Shown: positions 1-11,441, numbered from the stretch's first letter. The stretch is DNA of 64,000 nt from Styela clava (GCF_964204865.1 NC_135252.1:10623383-10687382), one strand, 5' to 3'. The notes: generated from the letters alone by a model not told the origin. Made by a program: numbers and translations.

Positions 1-1687
1 TCTGGTGCTTATTGAATTGTTGTTGTTCGGTGGATTTGGTTTGATCTTCAAAGTGAACTGAGGTTGTAACATCTATGAAAAAAAAATAATGCTCATATGT
101 GCTTAAAGGTGAAATGAATATTTAGCCACCGAAGTTTATATCAATGTTAAAAGAATTGTATGAATGTTATATAAAGGTGTGCCCATGAACTATAAAATCC
201 AGAATATTTTAGTGGCGTAATGAAAATTTGAGAAAGGCAATAGCCTTCCAACGACTTTTTTCATCTTAAAGTTTGAAATTTTGAAGTCGATTAGTATATT
301 AATTGCAGCAGAGCGTTTTCACAACATTAACAATAATTTTGCAAACGATCCATAAGTTCACTTTGTGTCCACTGTTTTGCTCTCCATCATTGCAAATGGT
401 GAATTGGTGATGCTGCCTAATTTGACCTAATTTTGCCATTACAAAAAGTAAATACGAATTAAAAAGCAATGACCAGAGCAGAATTCAAGTACATCTGAGG
501 GAATAACAGAATATAACAAACCTATTCCATATTTGGCAAATACTTCTTTACACCCTTTATGTCGAGTTATATCAGGAGCTGTCTGACCTTTGTCATTCTT
601 GATTTTAGCATCTCCACCTGAAAGTATTACAATGTACATTTCATAAAAATCTAATACACATGATGTGTATAAATATCTTTACAATTTCGAAGATTTATCA
701 TACAATTCATATGGACACCCTGTATATCAAGACGACTGCCAGCTAAATACACATTTAAATATTTCAATGCATAGATAGTTATACCAGTGATTCGGCACTT
801 TTAAGTAAGTATTATGTTTCAATGACAAGGTGCATACAGTACGAATGTTATCGCTCGGTGCTTGTAATACCTCGGTACTTGGAATTAAACTTAAGTTCTA
901 TTCATACCATTTGACAAGAGTAATTCGAGACATTTTGAGTGACCTTCTGATGCTGCATAGTGTAATGCAGTAGATCCATTCAACAAATCTTTACAATTAG
1001 GATCCCCACCATACCGCAATAAAACCTAAATAAGATAATCAGCTTTTGAATAAATCAGTGTCATAAAAATGAAATCTTGACAAAACTAATTAGAGATTTG
1101 AATTGTTAACACAGCATGTACCAAATTGAATGACTCACTACACTTTAATGAAACATCATATAATATAGGAGGTAAACGTTCACCTTTAAAATGTCAAAAT
1201 CTCCATTATGAGCTGCTTCATGTTGGGAACTCCATTCAAATAATCCAATATTATTGGGATTGAGGCCTAGAAAACAATATATATATTATCAGACTATAAA
1301 CGACATAGTAATATAAACAGATACCTATTTCCCACTCCCTGACTCTGGAAAATTAGATAAAAATTTTGTTTTTATCAGTTATTTTATCGTTTATTATATG
1401 ATTATGGAGTCGAAATAAATTTATACTTTAGTACTTAAGTCTCTCTGGGTCCCAGATATGCATACTATCCTAGTTCTGTCTACTTTACCTGTAGTACCGT
1501 ACTTTATTCCTCATTCAACATATTCTAATACTACAGTATTAATGTTAACTTATATTAATGTTACCTTGTTGAAGAGCACAAATGGTAGACTCCAAATCCC
1601 CAACTCTTACTGCTAAATGTAATTCATCGTCCACTAATTCATCCATTCCTATTTCGGTAGTGATTCCTGAATTATGATCTGTATAGG
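1..1687 (-). CDS. Ankyrin-repeat protein (partial, 5' exons)
   Basis: Five in-phase exons read on the minus strand: 1565-1687, 1184-1266, 908-1025, 522-617 and 1-57, the last running off the window. All junctions are GT-AG and the phases agree (2+1, 0, 1, 1). The protein contains VDDELHLAVRVGDLES, then SSQHEAAHNGDFDILKVLL, then GSTALHYAASEGHSKCLELL, then GGDAKIKNDKGQTAPDI: four consecutive ankyrin-type repeats with the usual TALHxAA and GHxxxxxxLL signatures. The last visible exon turns into a polar, Gln-rich tail (EQQQFNKHQ). The true start codon is uncertain: an ATG lies inside the 1565-1687 exon (GMDELVDD), but a good splice acceptor precedes that exon, so an upstream exon is likely and was not found. 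Ankyrin repeats are protein-binding modules; I do not recognise the specific orthologue. Confidence 0.8.
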
Positions 1688-2330
1688 CTGAAATATATTT
1701 ATGTTACATCACGTCCATCATCATTCATTCATTTGATTGCATTAAAATCCATGCAAATGTGGCAATTACCAATCTGCCGATGTCGTGAATTATGTGACTG
1801 GCTCAATTTATACTATCATATCTGCAAACAACATACTGCCGTATTAGATTGTATGAAATGTAACTCGCCGCACTACAGAAATAGACTACCAACTTATTGC
1901 AGTACTGTATCAACTGTACCGTATAAGCTGACAGCTAACAGGCTGGACAAAACTTCAAAAGTGTAAACAGAATTAACCCATTTCGCACAAACGAGTTAGA
2001 ACATCGTACAGTACGTGGGGTTGCTAGTGTTGAGTGCTTTAAGATGCAGTAATTTCACGGGTAAAAAAACAATGTGTCTCATCCAAAATTGATTACCTAT
2101 CATAATATTTCGCATTTTATTGTGCTGTTAACCTAGTTCATTCCTTGTTAGGAGAATCTCATTAAAAATAATGATTATGTGCGACGGGTTTTGTCCGACT
2201 GCTTGCGGTGGTTGTGTTGTTCACGTAATCGCTCTTTAGCTTCGGATTAGGTCCATCGTCCTCCAATTTGGAAATGAAATGTCGTGTTAACATATCAAAG
2301 TAAATCAGAACATCCTATTGTGCGGCATTG
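1688..2330. other. Intergenic, no gene seen
   Basis: This AT-rich stretch lies upstream of the ankyrin-repeat gene. An open frame at 1733-1966 has no recognisable domain and no splice or homology support. The unidentified first exon and promoter of the ankyrin gene may lie here. Confidence 0.4.
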
Positions 2331-2610
2331 CTCGGTGGCTCTGTGGTGTGGCGCATCGTGCTAGGCGTTAGGAATATCCTTGTCATCGCACCTTTGATTA
2401 CCCTGCTTCGGTTCTCAGGTTCGAATCCCGCGGGGATAATTATGTGGATGGTTTACGACTACGTAATCGCTGGTCGTCGGTTAAGAATTCTTACATCATA
2501 AAGTCCATCAATCTAAAACAAATAACTGGCTTACTGATCCCATATCTTACATGGACTGGTAACCGGACGAGGTGGTCTGGGGCTTGGACATATGATTAAG
2601 CCGTCTCATC
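2331..2610 (+). repeat. tRNA-derived SINE, copy 1
   Basis: The head looks like a degenerate tRNA: a box-A-like segment near 2336 and a near-perfect pol III B box, GGTTCGAATCC, at 2418-2428. The non-tRNA body that follows (GGTTTACGACTACGTAATCG, then AACAAATAACTGGCTTACT, then ACTGGTAACCGG) recurs at 20755-21040 and, more diverged, at 30141-30405, 37005-37200 and 48950-49075. A dispersed family with a tRNA-like head and shared body is the hallmark of a SINE. No LINE partner was identified. Confidence 0.75.
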
Positions 2611-2773
2611 GACTCCAAAATAAAAATAGAATTGTTCTTTTGAAACCGGTTTGTCTCCGAATAAAACAAAAAACGCAATGATACAACATTGTATATACAA
2701 TTAGGATTAAATATCGCTGATTAAAATTACATGACATCGAATAACATGGGGTTGGACAAAACGTTGCATGATA

Positions 2774-3702
2774 GCGCAGGTCAGGGGTCACCAAACTACG
2801 GCCCGCGGGCACAATCTGGCTCCTGGCGTCCTTTCATATGGCCCGCAATAACACGATAGAATGACTAATTTTTTTTCCGATGGATGGTTCCCCGAGCATC
2901 GACTTCTTTGTTTGTTTCGTAACATTGGCCAATTAGCAAGATGCAAAACGTGGCGTAACAATAGACCTTTTAGCAATCGCCCATACATTTTTGTCACTCA
3001 GACAGATTTTCAGTCGTGCCTCGTGATTGTAAACAATATACCTCGTTTTCGCGATTTTGAATGCTATTCGTGTTTTTGTTTGTGTTTCGGAAATTTAAGT
3101 ATGAATTAAATAAGTCAATCATCATTTTTTATTCAGCCCTAGGAGTTGTAGTTTAATCGTAAATATATACTTTAATTGCAGTAATCAAAAATTAGTCTAG
3201 AAAATAGCTGTGATAAAATAGGCTAAAATTCTCTACCGGCAACGTTTTCTGCAAAAACTGTTGCTGTGTACGTTTCTCGTGCTAAAATAAACATTTTCGC
3301 TAATAGTACTGTAATCTCTCACGTACTGCTCAATAGTATATATTGAAAAAATTTTGAAAGCTAAACTCAAATTTCACAAGTCACATTAACCCTTTTGTAC
3401 TGCTTACATGCAGATATTCATGACAGCAATTGTTTTGCTAACAGCTAACCTCAGGATAGTTGTCTAAAAATCTTATATACAGTATTTGGGTTGCTATGAT
3501 GTTCTTGATATATATTCTGCGATATAAAATATGATATTCAAAACTTGTATAATTTATATTGTTGACTGAATTGAGTGGATTTCCCAACGTTTGTGAATTT
3601 ATTGTATTGCATTGACAAAAATATTTGTCCGGCCCGTTTTAAACAAAGTTTGAGTCATACCTGGCCCTCGGTCAAAAAAGTTTGGTGACCCCTGGCGCAG
3701 GG
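2774..3702. mobile_element. hAT-type non-autonomous DNA transposon with TSD
   Basis: The element body is 2782-3694 (913 bp). It starts CAGGGGTCACCAAACT and ends with the reverse complement, AGTTTGGTGACCCCTG. It is flanked by an 8-bp target-site duplication, GCGCAGGT at 2774-2781 and GCGCAGGG at 3695-3702 (7 of 8 match). GGCCCG-rich subterminal blocks lie just inside both ends. An 8-bp TSD and CAGGGG termini are typical of the hAT superfamily. No transposase is encoded: the longest open frame inside (2861-3109) lacks hAT motifs, so this is a non-autonomous copy. Confidence 0.85.
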
Positions 3703-3873
3703 TTTGATCGTAATAGCAGAGCCATTATATAACGGCTTTGGTTGTAGTATATACCGTATTCACGGTTTGATAGGTTATTAAAAGATATGCCTCTAGTGGC
3801 CGATTTTCAAGAACTCCGGCTTCATGCGTTGTATTGTATTTTTCTGGTGTTTCACACCAAATCAGTGAGTACG

Positions 3874-4873
3874 ATGTCTTCCAGTGAGGGCGAGGATATT
3901 CCTCATGAATTGGAAGAATGTTTTGAAAGTTTCAGCGATTCCCTTGATAAAGTGGAAAGTGCTATCAAGCCTTTGTTGGACACGCCGCGTAATAAGGTTT
4001 GTATAAATGCTAAATACTATAAGATACCGGTAATTCAGTAATACATTATCTGTAATAGGATGGTCAGATCCTAAGAGTTTAAATGCCCAATCTCATAATA
4101 TTAGATAGTTCGAGAGTTAACTTTTAAATGACGCAAATACTTTCTCAGTATCTCCATACTGCTGTACTGTATTACAGGGTCAAGTTAATTGTATGCTGGT
4201 ATGTGTCAATTTTGCATGTTGACTCATTTTCGGTTTTGTTTTACAGGAGGCCCCTGCAAAACTAGAAGTTCTTGGTAAAGTGGGCATATAATTATGCTTC
4301 CACTCTAATATCAGAATGTTACATGACGATCTTGTTACTCATTAAACTGACTCAATTTCTGAATTGAGAGACCATTGTTTTTGGATTATGGATATGTTTT
4401 GGGTCTTCATTGTCATAGTACTGTACCACATCATCACAAACATTCATAGCACCTTTTAATGATGGCCAAGATCAGTGTCGCACAATATAGTTTATTTCAT
4501 TTCACTTTATTTTTAGATACTTCAAGACCTTACACCCTTGGATGTTGCAAAACTAGAACTTGTTTCAGCATACTCCATCAATTCAATGTTTTGGACTTAT
4601 CTGATAACTCAGGGAGTCAATCCCAGAACACATCCAATTAAAGGAGAATTGGATAGGATAAAGATATACATGGGTAAAGTGAAAGAAATAGAAGACCGAG
4701 CAAAAGCTCCAAAGCTAGAAAAAGAAACTGCAAAACGTTTTATAAGAAATGCGATGTTTGATCTCGATGATAAAAATAAAGAAAAACAGGAAAAGTCGGA
4801 CAGTAAAGGTGCTGCAAAAAGACACTCAAAGCATCATGATCACAAATCCAAAAAGAGGGCGAAAAAAAAGTGA
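3874..4873 (+). CDS. C1D: C1D nuclear nucleic-acid-binding protein / exosome cofactor
   Basis: Two exons, 3874-3996 and 4517-4873, join in phase 0 to give 159 residues (human C1D is 141). The junction reads [19 protein letters not shown], followed by [20 protein letters not shown] and a segment ending [15 protein letters not shown]. This is the Sas10/Utp3/C1D fold signature of C1D and yeast Rrp47/Lrp1. C1D binds the nuclear exosome (Rrp6/EXOSC10) and helps process rRNA and structured RNAs. The tail is a Lys/His-rich basic nuclear segment ([18 protein letters not shown]). The ATG at 3874 (MSSSEGED) was chosen over an in-frame upstream ATG at 3787, because the upstream extension is hydrophobic and unlike the family. 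A possible extra 28-bp exon at 4247-4274 would change the frame. Confidence 0.93.
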
Positions 4874-4975
4874 AATGGAAAGGCATGATACCATTCTAAA
4901 AATTGGTCTTAAGTTATGAAATCCATCCAAGCATCAGTGAAGGTGGATAGCAACTGATTGAAAAGAGCAATGGAA

Positions 4976-4981
4976 AATAAA
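4976..4981 (+). terminator. Poly(A) signal for C1D
   Basis: AATAAA lies 103 bp after the C1D stop codon. A second AATAAA is at 5076-5081, so either could set the 3' end. Confidence 0.6.
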
Positions 4982-5629
4982 GATTAAGGTTGGCTAGTAA
5001 AAATGCCGGCTAGTATAGTCAAAAATTCACAATTGCTATTCTCCGTTTTTAATTATAAAAAACTTTTTTGAATGAAATAAAACAACGAAATGCCAGTAAA
5101 TGTGTCTAATAGTCTGGATCACAACCAACGACAGCACTCTGAAAGACCAACATACTCTCATCAAAATGCCATGTGTATTGTTGGCGCACACATATATTTA
5201 TCAGGTAGAAAAACACACTGTCATTGTTAACTTGCAATAGTCATAACCACAAAGCCTATGAATATGAAGCTGTTTCAATAAAGCCTTAGTTATGCTTCAT
5301 GCCAGCATCAAAAATTTCTCAGCATGTACTGCGTAACATTCTATTCACAAAACGCAACATTTGAAAACAATACATTTTAGACTCTATAAAATATCAGTAA
5401 CACTGTGTCATGTGTCGTTTATATATACTGTATAGTGCTTCTGTGAATGATCTGAAGCACGTCTTCATCAACCTATGGCTATCAAAGTGATGTTTAGTAG
5501 AATTCATATATATTTTGTGCCACGTCAGCAATGAAAACTGTTTCCTCGATCGTAACAGACCCCCCTTTTTCCAAGCTATACACATTCTTCCTCATTCGAC
5601 TTACAGCATATGCCGCATGTTGCCAAATT
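4982..5629. other. Convergent 3' regions of C1D and FRG1
   Basis: The two genes converge here, with about 750 bp between their stop codons. The stretch holds 3' UTR sequence and no supported coding exon. The open frame at 5394-5585 has no domain signature. Confidence 0.5.
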
Positions 5630-6436
5630 TCACACTTTGCAGTAGCGATCTGCCTTCATCTTAGATCTTCTGTCAAGTAGTGCTTCATGAAGTTTTCCTG
5701 AAGATTTAGCTTGGTCCAATTTAGAACTATCATCTTCATTAATTCTGAGCCTTCTATCTTGAAAGCTCTGAAACTTTTTAACATAATTAACTTCACAGTC
5801 CTTCAAGCTGTCAACCTTTTCTTCTACTGGTGTATCGTCCACTTTATCTATCCGTTCTGCATTTGAACGAATTTGCAAAATCTCTTCCTTACCAGCTGTC
5901 CTACTGGAAGCAACAATATCACCTTCCTCGTCATACGACATGAAACAATTATTTCCTGATGATAGAAGTGCAACTTTTCCTTCTTGATAAATGGGTTCCC
6001 ATTGTTCCTTGGGTCCAATGGCATCACTTATTCCAACTACTTTACCATTCTTTTCAACTCCAAGATATTTATCAAAACCAGTTTTAAAAGCCACTTTTGT
6101 GTCAGACAAAGGAATGCCTGTTAGCTGCTCTGTGGGTGATGGCCCTTCTCCATCAGCATGAGGAGGGCCCAATGTGAACAAACCATTGTCCATTGCTGAA
6201 ACATATGCTCCTTTTCCGAATTCTATCGAAACATTCCCTTTGACTTTTTCTACAGTTTTTATTTGCCACCATCCACTGTGTAGTTCAACATCACGTCTTT
6301 CTTGTTCTCTTTTTTCAATCTCCTCTGGATCCTCTTTCTTCTTCTTGTGTTTTTTGTGCTTCTTTTCTTTATGTTTTTTTCTCTTTTCACCTTTTAAAAG
6401 CAATTTTCCCGTTCTCACATGTTGATATTCACTCAT
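5630..6436 (-). CDS. FRG1: FRG1 homologue
   Basis: An uninterrupted 268-codon frame (human FRG1 is 258 residues) is collinear with FRG1. The N-terminus has a Lys-rich nuclear/nucleolar signal (residues ~15-45). A fascin-like beta-trefoil follows, with MDNGLFTLGPPH, EGPSPTEQLTGIPLSD, GISDAIGPKEQWEPIYQ and ILQIRSNAER. The C-terminal block is NYVKKFQSFQDRRLRINEDD through LHEALLDRRSKMKADRYCK. FRG1 is known as an RNA- and F-actin-associated nuclear protein linked to pre-mRNA splicing. The coding region has no intron. A polypyrimidine-AG (TTTTTCTTTAG) ends 17 bp before the ATG, marking either a 5'-UTR intron or a trans-splice acceptor. LLPH lies upstream in the same direction. Confidence 0.97.
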   Translation of the reverse strand: MSEYQHVRTGKLLLKGEKRKKHKEKKHKKHKKKKEDPEEIEKREQERRDVELHSGWWQIKTVEKVKGNVSIEFGKGAYVSAMDNGLFTLGPPHADGEGPSPTEQLTGIPLSDTKVAFKTGFDKYLGVEKNGKVVGISDAIGPKEQWEPIYQEGKVALLSSGNNCFMSYDEEGDIVASSRTAGKEEILQIRSNAERIDKVDDTPVEEKVDSLKDCEVNYVKKFQSFQDRRLRINEDDSSKLDQAKSSGKLHEALLDRRSKMKADRYCKV

Positions 6437-7211
6437 CTTACTTTGTGTCTAGCCTAAAGAAAAACAGAGATATTGATTGACACCAAAAGTTCATTGAATA
6501 TAGTACACAGCTTAAAAGATGAAACATTGAATCATTTGGAACTGCTTGCTATAAGATTAAGACTCGAGAGTTGCATGAGTTTCTCTGATAATAACCAGAA
6601 TACCATAACATTCAATTTTATAAAACCAACCATCATTGATTACAAATAAGTGTGGGTATTTTTTTCTCAAGGAAAAAGCAATAACAGATAATCATGTGGA
6701 TATGGAAAAATAGCAAAACCAGCTTCCAAAGCAAAATAATGTATTGAATTCTGTTGGATATGATCATTATTAAATAATACAACCCTGACATGCTTTTTTC
6801 AAGCATGTTTGAGAATTAGAAAGGGTGGCGTCAGTCGCAGTATAATGTTTGTAAATATGCCATTAAATCAAACTACCACCAAAAAAGCTCACAATAAATC
6901 TCAAAACTGATATAATTGATAAAGGTGACAGAGCGTTCACTTTAACTGCTTTGAGCGAAATTTATAATATTTCACATCAAATAATATTTTTAATGTCCAG
7001 AATGAAAGAATAATACACATTTTATAAAGTCTCAGGGGGTAATGGCAATGTTTGAACATGTAGGTTTTTTGTACAATAGAAAAGCACAGTATCTTTGTTA
7101 TGCTGTGTTAATCATGGTATATCTTCAAAGCTGCCCATCAGACAATTACCCAACACTTTTTGACAGGAGTGGAAATCAAGCCCAACACATTTTCCTTTTT
7201 TGATAATAGTT
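6437..7211. other. Spacer between LLPH and FRG1
   Basis: These 775 bp separate two genes read in the same direction. No coding exon is seen. The FRG1-proximal end carries the splice-acceptor-like pyrimidine tract. The rest is AT-rich 3' UTR or promoter sequence of LLPH and FRG1. Confidence 0.45.
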
Positions 7212-7574
7212 TTACCAAGCTAGCAACTTCTTGTTGCCAAGTTTCCCTTTCTTTTTTCGCTTTTGTTTCATTTTTTTTATAGCACGCCCATGCATCCATT
7301 TAGGATATTGTCCATTTTCATCAAGCATCGATTTTTTATCTCTTTTATTTTCAACTTCCATTTGATCTTCATCTTTTGATTTACCAACTTTCAAATTTCC
7401 CTTTATTTCTGAACCTTTTTGAATTTGACAAACATCTTCAGTCATAATTACATCTTTGCAATCTTTACTCGATGCCAAAATTTTCTTTAGCTTCTCGAGC
7501 TCTCTTGGTGCATTCTTCTCCCTTTTCTTAGCTCTCATTTTTCTCTTCCATTTGCTTCTTAAACTCTTGGCCAT
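7212..7574 (-). CDS. LLPH: LLPH (LLP homologue), nucleolar basic protein
   Basis: A single-exon frame of 120 codons starts MAKSLRSKWKRKMRAKKREK, essentially the invariant N-terminus of LLP-homologue proteins. The second family block is near residue 80: KKSMLDENGQYPKWMHGRAI, followed by a Lys/Arg-rich stretch and a C-terminal LLAW (human ends GLAW). Human LLPH is about 129 residues. The middle is poorly conserved and acidic, as in other members. The family is nuclear/nucleolar and implicated in early 60S ribosome assembly and, in Aplysia, long-term facilitation. The ATG is the only sensible start. Confidence 0.95.
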   Translation of the reverse strand: MAKSLRSKWKRKMRAKKREKNAPRELEKLKKILASSKDCKDVIMTEDVCQIQKGSEIKGNLKVGKSKDEDQMEVENKRDKKSMLDENGQYPKWMHGRAIKKMKQKRKKKGKLGNKKLLAW

Positions 7575-8553
7575 TATTGTATATTTATGTAATAATTACT
7601 TTGTAACAATGATATCTGGATATAGTCAAAGAGTTAGTTTTGACACCAATGTATCAGTAGTCAGTACTATGCTTTAATCAAGCCTAGTAGACAGAATTTT
7701 CTGCACCAGGAAACTGATGCTATATTTTCAAAAAATTATTAATTTTCTGGCCTACTGGCCTAAGTCACAGTATTTATTCATTAATTAACAAAATACGTTC
7801 TTTTATCATCACAATCAGTCTTCAGGTTTTAGGGTAGTGGGCTACAATTACAATAACTGAATAATGTCTATTTTTCTTTTGAAGCAGCTTAGGACAGTAA
7901 AATATTCAGATATATGGGTATAAAAAACATAAACGTTACCTATATTTGCTTGAACAGTTAGATGGCTGAATGAGCTAACGGCTAACGCCAAACAAAAATG
8001 TTGTGCTCAAATACCGGTATAATAATAATAATCTTTATTTTCCGGTACCCAGGTACCGGTAACGCCTAACTGCCATACAAAAATATGATGCTAAAAAAAC
8101 ACTGTGGTAACTGCCTAAATCTGTAAACATCAAACAAAAACTTCGTGTGAAAATCCATACCTATATTTTCTTTAGAAAGGCTGTCTGGTCGGAATTAAAT
8201 TAACATAAGGTACCGGGTACTCCAGTAATCAATTTTCAACCAAGAAGCATTCTATGGACGGCGGATAACAATAGTATCACAATTTTTTACTACCTAGAAT
8301 GATTAACTACAGTATAATATCAGTTGCCCTTGAGAAACTGCCGCACACGGCACCGCTGAATGTCCAGAATATCTAGCATAGCACATGCCGGCATGAGTAG
8401 CCACAAGTCAACTCGCGAGATAGCATAGGGCTACAATGGATATTTCCCGACCCTTGACCCTCAAAATCCTATCCCTTTCCTTCCTTGTTCATGTTAAGGT
8501 ATCAATAATGAACCTGTGGATCGATTTTATGAGTAGCAGTTTTAAATAGCTGT
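7575..8553. other. Intergenic, no gene seen
   Basis: AT-rich DNA upstream of LLPH. It has repeated CCGGTA/TACCGG words around 8010-8065 and no coding exon I can support. Confidence 0.4.
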
Positions 8554-8745
8554 TCACATTTTACCCCTCATGCGCATGTTTCTTACTCTGTTCTTAATGT
8601 GGGGTCTCACGTGTTTTAGGGTAGAAAACACCGATTCGTAGACGCATGTTGACCCAAATATTGACAATATCCTAAGCGCATCTAGTTTGATATTGGGTTT
8701 TTTTTCCATCGGTATGCTTTTCCATAACTCAATGGTCCCTTCCAT
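8554..8745 (-). pseudogene. hAT transposase C-terminal remnant
   Basis: The translated segment has SIFGSTCVYESVFSTLKHVRP followed by HIKNRVRNMRMR. It matches the hAT dimerisation-region pattern (FGSTxxCExxFSxMKxxKxxxRxRL) seen in domesticated and transposon-encoded ZBED/hAT proteins. Only about 60 residues remain and there is no DDE/RNase H core or BED finger upstream, so this is a fossil fragment. Confidence 0.65.
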
Positions 8746-8981
8746 TAAAACGCATTTCAGTTTGTCTCCTCACAAAGACCAATCATCTTCAACTCAGTTG
8801 CAGGCTTGCAGACTCATCTGAGACTAGTGGGAATTTAAAACAATCCGTCTCAGAATGAAATAAGTCGTCGACGACGTAATCTGTGACGTTTTATCTGCAC
8901 TTCAATCGTAAATATATAGCTTCAATTACCTCACTTAATTGGTAAACTGCGCGTTTACCGCCGAACTTCGTTTTTGATACG

Positions 8982-9065
8982 ATGACGCACAACCTGAATC
9001 CTGATCTGGTACACATACTATGGTCAGGTTGTGCGCCAGCTTGTTACACATACTTCGGGAGCACC
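8982..9065. repeat. Partial copy of the GTAGTATGTG foldback MITE family
   Basis: GGTACACATACTATGGTCAG, then TTGTTACACATACTTCGGGA, matches one half of the MITEs at 32035-32267, 33684-33916, 35331-35435 and 48284-48506. Only one arm survives. Confidence 0.5.
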
Positions 9066-9930
9066 CTGAAATTTGTAATTGCTAAGTTTGACTGTAACAG
9101 GTGGTCTGGCCGGAAGCCGCAAAACGCGAGTTTCTAACAGAACTGTTATAAAAATAGTTATATAAATAGCATGTGTAATACAGAAACTCAGCAATTACAA
9201 AAATCGCTTTATTCGGTCACAATCATGGTGCTTTTACCTGACGGCATACGGAGACGGAGCCATACAGTTTTATGCGCTTATTCGGCGCATGGAATGTCGC
9301 GCCTATCAGTCGTCGTTTTTTATTCATTCCAAGGGGGGGGTTGGGTGGGGATTCGACCCGCAGAATCTCAGCCCCCCATGGCTACGCCCCTATGCATAGC
9401 CAACTTATGCTTTTCCTCATTTTCCTCATTCAATTTATGAAGCCTATTTTGTTAGCATATATATTCCCAAACCAAAAAGATAGGATCAGTTAATAATTTA
9501 GACTCGCCAAGCACATTATTCAACTTCAGCTAGTTGCATAGCCATAACATTAGTCATATCAGTGACATTAGCGATGTGTAAGCTTTGTTGATATTGTCTC
9601 CTATGACTCCGCGTGCCGAGACTGCGTTTCCTTTCAGTTGTCCGCTTTCAAGTCTCTAGTAGGTGAAAAGACCCCACAGTTCAGAGCGAATATGTGTAAA
9701 TCACAAAAGCGAAAACATGGCAAGCGCGTCATGAGGTCTCATGTCCCGGACGTAAGTGTCGCTATAGATGTCAAAATATATTTCTGGGTATTTTTATGGC
9801 GAAACAACACCAAATTCGATTTTTGTTCACCCTCCCGCAAATGCGACGCGTGCCACATGTGGCTCGCGGGCCTAGGTTTGGACCACCCCGACCTAGTCTA
9901 TCACAACTTTTTCTGGGATAATTTTTGATT
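9066..9930. repeat. Mixed transposon relics
   Basis: Two fragments resemble DNA-transposon ends. One is a G-run flanked by CAGAATCTCAGCCCCCCATG at 9330-9385. The other is GGCTCGCGGGCCTAGGTTTG running into GACCACCCC at 9860-9888, similar to the GCCCGCGGGC/GTTTGG subterminal blocks of the hAT element at 2782. Open frames here (9171-9440, 9638-9928) show no domain. Confidence 0.4.
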
Positions 9931-10419
9931 AATAAAACTAAGTTAATGCACTTCGAAAGACGATAAAAATCCTTAAATTAATAGATTGCTACATAAGTTT
10001 GGATAATATATATAGATAAAACAAATAGCAAGCAAAAACAAGCCGATATTTTCAACCATGTCCGAGCTTTTCTACGCTTATAAATTGTGTAGCAGATACA
10101 CAAATACCAATACTTACATCGCCTTATTGTTGATTGGTAATTATTACGAAGTTTAGAAAATGCTCGATGGAAATATCCATATTCTTTTCCTTATGTGAAA
10201 ATGAATTTGCTCAAATGTAGTTTTGCAAAAAAATTATTTCACGACAATAGACTATAACAAAAACATTCCGAAAACGCTTATTCGCGAGACCAATAAATTC
10301 CCGCAAATGTACTGCCGCATTTATTTTGTCTGTTTGTATATATCCTTGTTTTTCAATCTTATTGTTAACTTATTATTTAACTATTTTTATTATACTCTAA
10401 TTTACTGAATTCAATAGAA
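9931..10419. other. AT-rich intergenic, no gene seen
   Basis: The sequence is low-complexity and AT-rich. The open frame at 10223-10408 is Tyr/Phe/Ile-rich, as expected of translated AT-rich DNA. Confidence 0.4.
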
Positions 10420-10722
10420 TAAAATAATGGAAATCCCACATACTGCGTAACGGCATATATATAAATATAGTATATATATATATATAATATTTGCACAATA
10501 TTACGATTACCTATTCAACAAAGCATAAAATTGAAAATGCAATCCCGTTAAGATTAGTAATTCAGTTATATAATGAAAAATGGTGGAAATTCCCACATAC
10601 TGCAATATTTTATATAGTATGATATTTGCACAGTATTCCGTGAGTTATGATTGATTACTGCTTCAACAAAGCCTAATATAGGAATCGCAATTCCATTAAG
10701 ATTGTAAATTCAGCTATTCAAT
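10420..10722 (+). repeat. Tandem duplication, two ~150-bp units
   Basis: Unit 1 (about 10420-10574) and unit 2 (about 10575-10722) share blocks in the same order: CCCACATACTGC, ATATTTGCACA, CAACAAAGC, then GTTAAGATTAGTAATTCAG versus ATTAAGATTGTAAATTCAG, ending TAATG/CAATG. Unit 1 also contains an expanded (TA)n run at ~10455-10490. Confidence 0.75.
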
Positions 10723-11429
10723 GATTTTGAGACAATTACATAAGAGACAGCATCACTCATAACATTCATCAAAATTATCTTCCTCCGTCCATGAAAATTA
10801 TCTATCTCTAAGGCTAAGCCAAGCAAAAATGCAAAATCCTTAACCATCAGAATATCACCTCTGTGTCAGTCATCATTTTCTGGCCCGTAGCTAACCTAAA
10901 TAAATCTATATGGTTTCAACAGCGAAGAACATCAGTGTTTCTTAACCGGATGGTTCACCCCAAGATGAATGACAATTTTGAAAGTGTGGTGTAAACAAAT
11001 GAAGAGGTGTAAATTTAAATTTCAGTGCTTAAATATTCGTGTTGTCGCTACAAAGCTATTACTTTTATTTGTTTCTGAATTTCGTATGAGATTTGATGTT
11101 TCATCCAAGATTTTATTCAACGTTTTTATCCCCACAAACATGACTGGCCTACTTCAAGGCTGTCCTAGGTTCTAATTTTACAAAGTCGTGCTACGTGCAA
11201 GCTGGAAGGTTTTTTCTAATGGTAAGGTAGTCAGTGTAGTTAAGTATCACAAATAATTCTAGTGGGCGTGACGTAAAATTTTTTGCATATGTCATTCCTG
11301 ACCCCTACGCCACTCAAATATTACGTCACCGTTTGCGTAACGTATTTGAAAAAGTTGTTAATTTATCTATTCATGTTAACTTCCTTCAACCTCTCTATCC
11401 GTGAACAAAATTCCACAAAATAGGTCTAT
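10723..11429. other. Intergenic, no gene seen
   Basis: No exon with support was found. The open frame at 10969-11175 has no domain. This stretch flanks the outer end of the left palindrome arm. Confidence 0.35.
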
Positions 11430-11441
11430 GACTTAAAATCT

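Noticed and set aside
2861-3109. 82-codon open frame inside the hAT element
   Set aside because: No transposase motif and it lies entirely within a non-autonomous element.
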